A stretch of DNA of 64,000 bases, taken from an uncultured Acetatifactor sp. (GTDB taxonomy: Bacteria > Bacillota > Clostridia > Lachnospirales > Lachnospiraceae). The translations under genes and the position numbers were made by a program. The notes below the pieces were generated by a model. That model ran no database searches. It had not been told where the DNA came from and was given only the letters and a program-made list of their open reading frames with translations. The stretch is from assembly GCA_947631615.1 (NCBI GenBank), contig CANRLX010000004.1:23658-87657 (forward strand). Reading direction: 5' to 3'. Below are positions 10,349 to 19,144 of the stretch, piece after piece; position 1 is the first letter of the stretch, and each line of letters begins with the position of its first letter.

Positions 10349-11467
10349 TTAAATTACATATCTTTCGTTTCTCTCCAGTACAATCCGAATATCACTTCCA
10401 CCCGTAAACTCGGAATTGGCCCTTATCGTGCTGCGACTTTCCACGATGCAGTTTTCAATCCGGACATTATCGCCTATATAGACATCATTTAAAATGATGG
10501 AATTTTTGATGGTGCAGTGGCTGCCGATATAGCTCTTTTTGAAGATCACAGAATTTTCCACCTCTCCGTTTACAACGCATCCACTGGAGACCAGGCTGTT
10601 GCGCACACGGGCTCCCGCATTGTATTTTGCGGGCGGCAGGTCCTCCACCCGTGAGTAGATATCCGGATACTGACGGAAAAAATAATTCCGTACATCGGGC
10701 TTTAAAAACTCCATGTTAGTGCTGTAATAATCCTCCACCGAAGCGATGTTTCTCCAATAGTCCCGAATCTTATAGCCGTATATCCTCCTCACGTCCTTGT
10801 AGCGGATCAGGATATCCCTCACAAAATCATAGCGGTCCTCCTCCGCGCACCGTTCGATCATCTCGATGAGATGCCTGCGGCGCACCACGTAGATGCCGCA
10901 GGAGATCGTATGGGTCTTGGCCTGGATCGGTTTCTCCTCAAACTCCTCGATCCGGCAGTCGTCATTCATGATAACGGTCCCAAAACGCTCTATATTTGTC
11001 TCCGGCTCCATGTCGCGGCACACCACCGTGATGTCTGCCTTCTTGTCGATATGATACTCCAGCAGGCGGTTGAAGTCCATTTTGTAAACGCAGTCGCCGG
11101 AGGAGATGATCACATAGGGCTCGTGGCTGTTCTTCAGGAAACTTAAGTTTTGATAGATCGCATCCGCCGTTCCCCGATACCAGTTGCTGTTGTCCGCCGT
11201 GACCGCCGGTGTAAAGACATACAGGCCGCCCTGCTTTCGCCCAAAATCCCACCATTTGGAGGAATTTAAATGCTCGTTCAGGCTTCTGGCATTGTACTGG
11301 GTAAACACCGCCACCTTCTGTATGTGAGAGTTGGACATGCTGCTCAAGGTAAAGTCAATGCTGCGGTAGCTGCCCGCGATGGGCATGGCGCAGATCGCTC
11401 TGCTCTGGGACAGCTCCCTCATCCTGTGATTGTTACCGCCTGCCAAAATGATCCCGATCGCTTTCAC
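10349..11467 (-). CDS. glgD: Glucose-1-phosphate adenylyltransferase-like subunit GlgD (copy 1)
   Basis: Nucleotidyltransferase fold with left-handed helix C-terminus; [33 protein letters not shown]; next to glgC. Confidence 0.88.
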   Translation of the reverse strand: MKAIGIILAGGNNHRMRELSQSRAICAMPIAGSYRSIDFTLSSMSNSHIQKVAVFTQYNARSLNEHLNSSKWWDFGRKQGGLYVFTPAVTADNSNWYRGTADAIYQNLSFLKNSHEPYVIISSGDCVYKMDFNRLLEYHIDKKADITVVCRDMEPETNIERFGTVIMNDDCRIEEFEEKPIQAKTHTISCGIYVVRRRHLIEMIERCAEEDRYDFVRDILIRYKDVRRIYGYKIRDYWRNIASVEDYYSTNMEFLKPDVRNYFFRQYPDIYSRVEDLPPAKYNAGARVRNSLVSSGCVVNGEVENSVIFKKSYIGSHCTIKNSIILNDVYIGDNVRIENCIVESRSTIRANSEFTGGSDIRIVLERNERYVI

Positions 11468-12747
11468 TGACGCTCACCTGCCTTCATCAATGATCTGCCG
11501 CCGGCAAGATGGGAGCCCTCATAGTCCGCCGTAGCGGTGACGCCGAAAATCACGGTATTTTTCCCTATCGTCACGCCGTCGGGTATCACGCTTTTCTCCC
11601 CGACGACGGCGATGCCGTGATGGTATATCTGCGGCGCCATCTCGTTCTCCACCTCTTCCCCGACCCCCAGCTTCACTCGGTCGCCGATCTGTGCCTTTTC
11701 CGCCACAATGGCTTTGTTCAGCTCACAGCCAGCTCCGATATGGGTCCGGTTCATGATAATGGAGTCCCTCACCACGGTGCCCGCTCCAATGTAGACGCCG
11801 CAGCCGATCACGGAGTTGTACACCTCCCCGTAGATATCGGATCCCTCTCCGATGATGCTACGCTCTACCACACTGTCGGCGGCTATGTATTGCGGCGGCT
11901 GGATCTCGCTCTTCGTGTATATCTTCCAGTATTCCTCATACAGGTTAAACTCCGGCACAATGTCGATCAGCTCCATATTGGCCTCCCAGTAGGAGCTTAA
12001 GGTCCCTACGTCCTTCCAATACCCGTTGAACTCATACGCGTAAAGCGGCGCGCCCTTGCTGTGGCAGTAGGGGATCACATGCCTTTCAAAGTCGAGCCCC
12101 GGCTGATCCGCCAGCGCCTCCAGCGCCTCCCGCAGAGTCTTCCAATTAAATATGTAGATTCCCATGCTCGCCAGATTGCTCCTGGGCTTTTTGGGCTTCT
12201 CTTCAAATTCTGTGACGCGCCGGTTCTCGTCGGCGAGGACAATGCCGAACCGGCAGGCCTCCTCAAGGGATACGGGCATCGCGGCAAGAGTCACCTCCGC
12301 GCCGCTCTCCTTGTGAAATTCCAGCATAGCCTCGTAGTCCATCTTATAGATATGGTCTCCGGACAAAATCAGCACATAGTCCGGATCGTAGCTTTCCATA
12401 TACTCAAGGTTCTGATAGACCGCGTTGGCAGTGCCGGTGTACCACTCGCTGCCGGCGCTTTTCTCATAGGGCGGCAGCACGGTGACGCCGCCGTTGTTCC
12501 GGTCCAGATCCCAGGGAATCCCGATCCCGATATGGGCGTTTAACCTGAGGGGCTGGTACTGGGTCAGGACCCCCACCGTATCTACGCCGGAGTTGATGCA
12601 GTTGGAAAGGGCAAAATCAATAATGCGGTATTTTCCTCCGAACGAAACGGCAGGTTTCGCCATATTGGACGTCAGTACGCCGAGCCGGCTTCCCTGTCCG
12701 CCGGCTAACAACATGGCGATCATTTCCTTTTTTATCATTGGCCTCAC
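11464..12747 (-). CDS. glgC: Glucose-1-phosphate adenylyltransferase (copy 1)
   Basis: [43 protein letters not shown]; overlaps glgD start. Confidence 0.95.
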   Translation of the reverse strand: MRPMIKKEMIAMLLAGGQGSRLGVLTSNMAKPAVSFGGKYRIIDFALSNCINSGVDTVGVLTQYQPLRLNAHIGIGIPWDLDRNNGGVTVLPPYEKSAGSEWYTGTANAVYQNLEYMESYDPDYVLILSGDHIYKMDYEAMLEFHKESGAEVTLAAMPVSLEEACRFGIVLADENRRVTEFEEKPKKPRSNLASMGIYIFNWKTLREALEALADQPGLDFERHVIPYCHSKGAPLYAYEFNGYWKDVGTLSSYWEANMELIDIVPEFNLYEEYWKIYTKSEIQPPQYIAADSVVERSIIGEGSDIYGEVYNSVIGCGVYIGAGTVVRDSIIMNRTHIGAGCELNKAIVAEKAQIGDRVKLGVGEEVENEMAPQIYHHGIAVVGEKSVIPDGVTIGKNTVIFGVTATADYEGSHLAGGRSLMKAGERQ

Positions 12748-12975
12748 CTCGATCCTGCCCTCAGCCTGCTATAGGTAGCATTTTCGTATTATGATTATAG
12801 CACAACGATTCTCAGAATGGAATATAAATTACCAAAAAAAATCTCCATTTCTCGAGTTTTATATGTATTTTTTACATATTACATCCATTTTTGTCTATTA
12901 TTTATGAAAAAATGCCAAAATAATCTGTTTTTTTGAGGCCGTTTTATTGTACTTTTTTACATTTCCAATAAACAT

Positions 12976-13008
12976 TTGTTTTTGGAAAGAAATATGCTAT
13001 AATCTTAA
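12976..13008 (+). promoter_or_regulatory. Candidate sigma-A promoter for murC
   Basis: TTGTTT, about 17-18 bp, TATAAT in the intergenic region. Confidence 0.5.
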
Positions 13009-13121
13009 ATTAGAAAACGGCCGGACGGTCATAATATCATGAGGAAACGCGTTCCGGTATATAATGTTATATAGCGTTTCGGGGACGTGTCCCCTCTATC
13101 ATCAGATAAGGAAGTGGCAGT

Positions 13122-14507
13122 ATGTATCAAGTGGATTTCGATCATCCCATATCCGTCTATTTCGTCGGAATAGGCGGCATCAGCATGAGCGGTCTCGCCG
13201 AGATCCTGGCGGACGCCGGTTTTCAGGTGTCCGGCTCCGACCGGAAAGCCTCCGCTATCACCAGATCCCTGGAAAAGAAAGGCATTACCGTCCGATACGG
13301 GGAGAGCCCCGACCACATCACGGACGACATCGACTGCGCCGTGCTGACCAGCGCCGTCCATGAGACGAACCTGGAGTATCAGGCGATCCTTGCAAAGGGG
13401 ATCCCTTACCTCTCGCGGGCACAGCTTTTGGGCCAGATGATGCGCAATTATGACACCCCTGTCGCAATCAGCGGCACCCACGGCAAGACCACGACCACCT
13501 CCATGGTGTCGGAGATCCTGCTGCGGGCCGGCAAGGATCCCACGCTCTCCATCGGCGGCATCCTAAAGACCATCGGGGGGAATGTCCGCATTGGCCGATC
13601 GGGCTATTTTGTGACCGAGGCGTGCGAGTACACCAACAGCTTTTTAAGCTTCTTCCCCAAGATAGGATTGATACTTAATATAGAAGAAGACCACCTGGAC
13701 TTTTTCAAGGACCTCGAGGACATCCGACATTCTTTCCGCTCCTTTGCCGAGCTTTTGCCAAAGGACGGCTGCCTGATCATCAACAGCGATATTCCGGACT
13801 GGCGTAAGATCGCGGAGGGACTGCCCTGTCGGGTGGTGACCTACAGCGGGGGAGCGCACGCCGACGCGGACTACTGTCCCTCGGATATCCGCTATGACGA
13901 GTCCGGCCACCCCTCCTTTTTGCTGCACGCGCCCGCCTTTTCGGATGCGGCCTTCTCCCTGAAGGTTCCCGGACAGCACAACGTGAGCAACGCGGTGGCA
14001 GCCATCGCCCTGGCGGATCTTTTGGAGGTGGACCGCGCGGTCACGGCGGAGGCGCTTCGGGACTTCTCCGGCACGGATCGCCGCTTTGAGTACAAGGGCA
14101 CCGTCGGCGGCGTCACCGTGATCGACGATTACGCGCACCACCCCACAGAGATCACCGCGACGCTCAAGGCGGCCGCAAATTACCCCCACAAGACGCTCTG
14201 GTGCGTCTTTCAGCCTCACACCTACTCCCGTACCAAGGCGTTTTTAAAGGACTTCGCCAAGGCCCTTTGCCTCGCCGACAAGGTGGTTCTGGCGGATATC
14301 TACGCCGCCAGAGAGACGGACAATCTGGGCGTCAGCTCCGAGACTCTGAAAGCGGAGATCGAAGCGCTGGGACACGAGTGCTTCTACTTCCCCACCTTTG
14401 ATGAGATTGAAAATTTTCTTTTGGAAAATTGCATAAACGGGGATCTGTTGATAACTATGGGAGCCGGAGACGTGCTCAAAATCGGGGAAAATCTTCTCGG
14501 GAAATAG
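13122..14507 (+). CDS. murC: UDP-N-acetylmuramate--L-alanine ligase
   Basis: FVGIGGISMSGLAEIL, ISGTHGKTTTTSM, VIDDYAHHPTEI. Confidence 0.97.
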   Translation: MYQVDFDHPISVYFVGIGGISMSGLAEILADAGFQVSGSDRKASAITRSLEKKGITVRYGESPDHITDDIDCAVLTSAVHETNLEYQAILAKGIPYLSRAQLLGQMMRNYDTPVAISGTHGKTTTTSMVSEILLRAGKDPTLSIGGILKTIGGNVRIGRSGYFVTEACEYTNSFLSFFPKIGLILNIEEDHLDFFKDLEDIRHSFRSFAELLPKDGCLIINSDIPDWRKIAEGLPCRVVTYSGGAHADADYCPSDIRYDESGHPSFLLHAPAFSDAAFSLKVPGQHNVSNAVAAIALADLLEVDRAVTAEALRDFSGTDRRFEYKGTVGGVTVIDDYAHHPTEITATLKAAANYPHKTLWCVFQPHTYSRTKAFLKDFAKALCLADKVVLADIYAARETDNLGVSSETLKAEIEALGHECFYFPTFDEIENFLLENCINGDLLITMGAGDVLKIGENLLGK

Positions 14508-14678
14508 TTTTCCACATATCCACAGAATAAACGGAGCTTTGGGCCATTTTATTCTGTGGATATTTTTGATTTGTCTGTGGATATTTTATCCGTTGCCATA
14601 CGCCGCGGATCCTCGGATATTCTACCCCTTTTCTCCCCTTTCGCCCCTTTGTTATCCACAGTATCCACACTGTCCACA
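14508..14678. promoter_or_regulatory. Cluster of DnaA-box-like 9-mers with a 16-bp perfect inverted repeat
   Basis: TTTTCCACA 14508, ATATCCACA 14516, TGTGGATAT 14555 and 14576, then TTATCCACA 14652, GTATCCACA 14661, CTGTCCACA 14670; IR ATATCCACAGAATAAA/TTTATTCTGTGGATAT at 14516-14563. Confidence 0.65.
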
Positions 14679-14802
14679 TTTTTTGTCAAGTCCAGTGTTT
14701 ACAAGGCTTTCCGGCAATTTGACTCTTTTCTTTTGGCGCTCCATATGCTATACTTTGAGATGTTTTCAAAGGAAAACAGACACTGGAAAGGACTGTGACC
14801 CT

Positions 14803-15867
14803 ATGGCACATTTAGCGATTTACAAGGACAACGATACCACCTCTACCGTGGTGCCCAATCTCTTTATTGACAAATACCTGGCGGATGCCAACGATGCGCA
14901 GATCAAGGTATATCTGTATCTGCTGCGTATGTTCAGCGCCGGTCAGGCTACCAGTGTGTCCGATATCGCTGATAAATTCAACCATACCGAAAAGGACGTG
15001 ATCCGCTCGTTAAAATATTGGGAGAAGCAAAAGCTTCTGAATCTGGAGTACGACGAGGAGAAGAATCTGCGCGGGATCCATCTGCGCGACTTAAGCCAGG
15101 CGGCCGGCATCTCCCCCTCCGGAAAAAATCTGAAGCTGACTCTGTCCGCCCAGCCCGAGCCGCCGGAGCCGTCCGATGCCTTTCCTGTGGCGCAGGAGAC
15201 GCCTTTTTCCAAGCCTGCGTACTCTCCGGACCAGCTCCGCGAGTTTAAAAACCGTGCCAACACCTCGCAGCTTCTGTTTATTGCGGAGTCCTACATCGGG
15301 AAGCCCCTGACTCCCTCCGAGATGAAATCCATCCTGTTTTTCACGGATGTGCTGCACTTCTCGGACGACCTGATCGATTACCTGCTGCAGTACTGCGTGG
15401 ACCGGAATAAGAGAGATTTCAAATACATAGAAAAAGTCGCCATCCGCTGGGCCGAGGAGGGTGTCACCACTCCAAAGCAGGCGCAAAAATACGCTTCCCG
15501 CTATGACAAGAGCGTCTATACCATCATGAACGAGCTGGGCAAAAGCGGAAGCCCCACCTCAAAAGAGCTGGAATTTATCAATCGCTGGACGAAGGAGTAC
15601 GGCTTCTCCATGGATATCATCGCGGAGGCCTGCGAGCGCACGGTCCTCGCCACGGACAAGCACCGCTTTGAATATGCCGACAGCATTTTAAGCAGCTGGC
15701 TCCGCCAGGATGTACACCACAAGGCGGACATCCGCCGGATCGATGACCTGCACCAGAAGCAGAAGGCGGCCAAGCCCGCCAAGTCCTCCGGTTCCAACCG
15801 TTTTAACCAGTTTCCGCAGAACAACTACGATTTCGACGCTCTGGAGCAGGAGCTTCTCAGCAACTGA
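14803..15867 (+). CDS. DnaD-domain replication protein
   Basis: N-terminal winged-helix-like region (DAQIKVYLYLLRMFSAGQATSVSDIADKFNHTEKDVIRSLKYWEKQKLL) and DnaD-like C-terminal repeats; followed by a DnaI/DnaC-like ATPase. Confidence 0.82.
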   Translation: MAHLAIYKDNDTTSTVVPNLFIDKYLADANDAQIKVYLYLLRMFSAGQATSVSDIADKFNHTEKDVIRSLKYWEKQKLLNLEYDEEKNLRGIHLRDLSQAAGISPSGKNLKLTLSAQPEPPEPSDAFPVAQETPFSKPAYSPDQLREFKNRANTSQLLFIAESYIGKPLTPSEMKSILFFTDVLHFSDDLIDYLLQYCVDRNKRDFKYIEKVAIRWAEEGVTTPKQAQKYASRYDKSVYTIMNELGKSGSPTSKELEFINRWTKEYGFSMDIIAEACERTVLATDKHRFEYADSILSSWLRQDVHHKADIRRIDDLHQKQKAAKPAKSSGSNRFNQFPQNNYDFDALEQELLSN

Positions 15868-15897
15868 CTCTGATACCACGAACAGGGAGGCAGCACC

Positions 15898-16890
15898 GTG
15901 TCACTCAGCAATACACAGTATGAAGCCATTATCAGCGGCTATGAGCGCACCCGCGACCAAAACCGCCATATCCTGGAAGAGCGCAGAGCACAGGTCTACC
16001 GCCAGTGTCCCGCTCTCCGCCGGTTGGACGACTCCGTGAGCGAGATCTCCGTGGCACAGGCCAGGCAGCTTCTGGAGGGGGACGAGAGCGCACTGGACAC
16101 ACTGCGCAAGTCCTTGCAGGACATCGCCTCCCAAAGAGCTACTCTGCTTAAGGAGGCCGGTTTTCCGGAGGATTATCTAAAACCCATCTACACCTGTCCC
16201 GACTGCCAGGACACCGGATATCTGCAGACCTCCGAGGGCCTGCGGGAAAAATGCCACTGCTTCCGCAGACAGGAGATTTCCCTCCTGTACGAACAGTCCA
16301 ACATTCAGGACATGGTGGCCCGGGAAAACTTCTCCACCCTGTCCTACTCCTACTATCAGGGGGAGGATTTGGAGCGGTTTCAAAGGGCGGTGCACATCTG
16401 CCGGAATTTTGTCCAATCTTTTCATCAGGACTACCATAATCTGTTCTTTTATGGTACAGTAGGAACAGGAAAAAGTTTTTTATCCGGCTGCATTGCCAAC
16501 GAGCTGCTGGGGGCGGGATATTCTGTGATCTATTTCAGCGCCTCCGGTCTGTTTGAGACCTTGGCGAGGTATGCTTTCGGCTCAAGGGAAAAGGAGGCTC
16601 TGTCCGCCTTTTGCAGCGATTTGTACGGCTGCGACCTGGTGATCGTCGATGACTTGGGCACCGAGGTGACGAACGCTTTTGTGACGTCCCAGCTTTTTTC
16701 CTGCTTGACGGAGAGGCATCTTCGCCAGCGCTCCACGATCATCTCCACCAACCTGAATCTGGAGGAGCTGCGCGACCGCTATTCGGACCGCGTGTTCTCC
16801 CGAATTACCAGCAACTACACACTCTGCAAGCTGACCGGACCGGATATCCGTATGCAGAGGAAGGTCGCCAACCACGCAAAAGAATCCTAA
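15898..16890 (+). CDS. DnaC/DnaI-like helicase loader ATPase
   Basis: Walker A GTVGTGKSFLSGCIANELL, Walker B LVIVDDLGTE, N-terminal CPDCQDTGYL...CHCF zinc-binding pattern. Confidence 0.9.
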   Translation: MSLSNTQYEAIISGYERTRDQNRHILEERRAQVYRQCPALRRLDDSVSEISVAQARQLLEGDESALDTLRKSLQDIASQRATLLKEAGFPEDYLKPIYTCPDCQDTGYLQTSEGLREKCHCFRRQEISLLYEQSNIQDMVARENFSTLSYSYYQGEDLERFQRAVHICRNFVQSFHQDYHNLFFYGTVGTGKSFLSGCIANELLGAGYSVIYFSASGLFETLARYAFGSREKEALSAFCSDLYGCDLVIVDDLGTEVTNAFVTSQLFSCLTERHLRQRSTIISTNLNLEELRDRYSDRVFSRITSNYTLCKLTGPDIRMQRKVANHAKES

Positions 16891-16935
16891 CCGCAATTAA
16901 CCAGCGTTACATGACAGAAAGTGAGGATATTTTTC

Positions 16936-18120
16936 ATGGCAAACCGTGAAGAAAAACGTAATCTTGAGACCATTCCCGTCGGCTCCCTGGGGATCATCTC
17001 CCTGGAGGGCTGTAAACCCCTGGGACAAAAGGTAGATCAGTTCCTTGTAAAGTGGAGAGCCGAGCGCGAGAGCGAGCACAAGGGTTCCCTCGCCTTCTCC
17101 GGCTATCAGAGAGATTCCTACCTGCTCAACGCCAGAGTTCCCCGCTTCGGATCCGGCGAGGCAAAGGGCACCATCCTGGAGTCCGTGCGCGGAATGGATC
17201 TGTATCTTCTGGTGGATGTGCTGAATTATTCCATGACTTACTCTCTCTGCGGCCACGAGAACCATATGTCTCCCGATGACCATTATCAGGATCTGAAGCG
17301 CATCATCGCCGCGGTGGGCGGTAAGGCGCGGCGCATCACGGTGATCATGCCCTTCCTCTACGAGAGCCGCCAGCATAAAAGAACCGCCAGGGAGTCTCTG
17401 GACTGTGCGCTGGCGCTTCAGGAGCTGGTGCGCATGGGAGTGGACAATATTATCACCTTTGACGCGCACGATCCCAGGGTACAAAACGCGATTCCCTTGC
17501 ACGGTTTTGAGACGGTGCAGCCCGCATACCAGTTTATCAAGGGACTCTTAAAGCACGTGACCGACTTAAAGATCGACTCCAACCACATGATGGTCATCAG
17601 CCCCGACGAGGGCGGCATGTCCCGCGCCATCTACATCGCCAATGTGCTGGGGCTGGACATGGGTATGTTCTACAAGCGGCGCGATTATACCAAGATCGTC
17701 AACGGTCGAAACCCCATTGTCGCTCACGAGTTTTTGGGAACCAGCGTGGAAGGCAAGGATATGATCATCATTGACGATATGATCTCCTCCGGCGAGAGCG
17801 TGCTCGAGGTCGCCGCTGCGCTAAAGGCCCGCAAGGCCAACAAGATCTTTGTCTTTTCCACCTTTGGTCTGTTTACCAACGGGCTGGAAAAATTTGACAA
17901 GGCTTATGAGAACGGCGTGATCGACCGCATCCTCACCACAAACCTGATCTACCAGACTCCGGAGCTTTTGCAGCGCAAATGGTACATCGACTGCGACATG
18001 AGCAAGTACATCGCCTATATCATCGACACGCTCAACCACGATTCTTCCATCAGCGATCTGCTGAATCCCAACGAAAGGATCCAGAGCATTGTCTCGCGGT
18101 ATAAAAACGGAGAGCTATAA
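16936..18120 (+). CDS. prs: Ribose-phosphate pyrophosphokinase
   Basis: ENHMSPDDHYQDLKRIIAAVGG, FDAHDPRVQNAIP, MIIIDDMISSGESVLEVA (PRPP-binding loop). Confidence 0.93.
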   Translation: MANREEKRNLETIPVGSLGIISLEGCKPLGQKVDQFLVKWRAERESEHKGSLAFSGYQRDSYLLNARVPRFGSGEAKGTILESVRGMDLYLLVDVLNYSMTYSLCGHENHMSPDDHYQDLKRIIAAVGGKARRITVIMPFLYESRQHKRTARESLDCALALQELVRMGVDNIITFDAHDPRVQNAIPLHGFETVQPAYQFIKGLLKHVTDLKIDSNHMMVISPDEGGMSRAIYIANVLGLDMGMFYKRRDYTKIVNGRNPIVAHEFLGTSVEGKDMIIIDDMISSGESVLEVAAALKARKANKIFVFSTFGLFTNGLEKFDKAYENGVIDRILTTNLIYQTPELLQRKWYIDCDMSKYIAYIIDTLNHDSSISDLLNPNERIQSIVSRYKNGEL

Positions 18121-18121
18121 T

Positions 18122-18193
18122 TTGTCAACCATTTTAAAAACTGGTTGACAATAAAATTCCTTCGTGTTATGATGTCCTCATAACACGGAGGAA
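18122..18193 (+). promoter_or_regulatory. bioY promoter/operator with two inverted repeats
   Basis: TTGTCAACC-N12-GGTTGACAA (18122-18151) overlapping -35 TTGACA (18145-18150); 17-bp spacer; -10 TATGAT (18168-18173); second IR TTCCTTCGTGTTATGA-tgtcc-TCATAACACGGAGGAA (18157-18193) spanning -10 and SD. Confidence 0.75.
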
Positions 18194-18198
18194 TTTTT

Positions 18199-18762
18199 AT
18201 GCAGACGACTACTCGGACAAACACCAAAAACCATACCTTGGATCTGGCCTACACGGCGGTCTGCGCCGCGCTGATGGCGATCTGCTCCTGGATCTCCATT
18301 CCCACCGCCGTCCCCTTTACCCTGCAGACCTTCGCGGTCTTTCTGACGGTGATTTTGTTAGGCGGCAGACGCGGAACCGTCGCCGTGCTGGTATACATTC
18401 TTCTCGGCGCGGCAGGCGTACCGGTCTTTGCGCAGTTTACCGGCGGCCTGAGCATCCTTCTGGGAAATACCGGCGGCTACATCGCCGGCTTTCTTGTTAC
18501 CGCTCTGATCATGTGGGGCATGGAGCGTTTCCTGGGAAGGAGCCTGCGGGTCCTGATCTTATCCATGCTTCTCGGTCTCATCGGCTGCTATGCCTTCGGC
18601 ACTGCCTGGTTTTTGTTTTTTTATGCTAGGACGACCGGAGAAATTGGGCTTTTCACCGCTCTCGGCTGGTGCGTATTCCCCTTTGTGATTCCGGATCTGA
18701 TCAAGATGGGGCTGGCACTGGCGCTGGGAACACGGCTAAGGAGGGCGCTTTCTTATGAATGA
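18199..18762 (+). CDS. bioY: Biotin transporter BioY
   Basis: ICSWISIPTAVPFTLQTFAVFLTVILLGGRRGTVAVLVYILLGAAGVPVFAQFTGG. Confidence 0.95.
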   Translation: MQTTTRTNTKNHTLDLAYTAVCAALMAICSWISIPTAVPFTLQTFAVFLTVILLGGRRGTVAVLVYILLGAAGVPVFAQFTGGLSILLGNTGGYIAGFLVTALIMWGMERFLGRSLRVLILSMLLGLIGCYAFGTAWFLFFYARTTGEIGLFTALGWCVFPFVIPDLIKMGLALALGTRLRRALSYE

Positions 18763-19144
18763 TCTTCTGATTGATCTTCGCCCCCATCACGGAATATGTC
18801 TGTTTTTCTTTCAGGGAAAGGGTTACAGCGGCTCCTTTACCAGAAACATGTGGGACATCAAACAAGCGCTGGCATCCGATCCCACCATACGAATCGTCAA
18901 AGGGGCGGACGCTGTCTGCAGCGCCTGCCCCAACAATCTCGATCAAATCTGTACCTCCCTGGACAAGGTAGAACGGTATGACGCCGCCGTCCGGAAGCTC
19001 TGCGGGCTCCACATCGGCGATCAACTCCCCTATCGGGAATTTCAGCAGAGCATCCGTCAAAACATCCTGGACAAGGGACTGCGCTCCCAGGTCTGCGGCG
19101 ACTGTCAGTGGAGCGGGCTCTGTCAGTACTCCTCTCTCACGTAG
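18755..19144 (+). CDS. DUF1284 family protein
   Basis: LRPHHGICLFFFQGKGYSGSFTRNM, CSACPNNLDQ..C, CGDCQWSGLC; overlaps bioY by 8 bp. Confidence 0.75.
   Translation: MNDLLIDLRPHHGICLFFFQGKGYSGSFTRNMWDIKQALASDPTIRIVKGADAVCSACPNNLDQICTSLDKVERYDAAVRKLCGLHIGDQLPYREFQQSIRQNILDKGLRSQVCGDCQWSGLCQYSSLT

Noticed and set aside
13060-13110. Hairpin ggggacgtgtcccc upstream of murC
   Set aside because: Short stem without T-run or known regulatory context; probably incidental.
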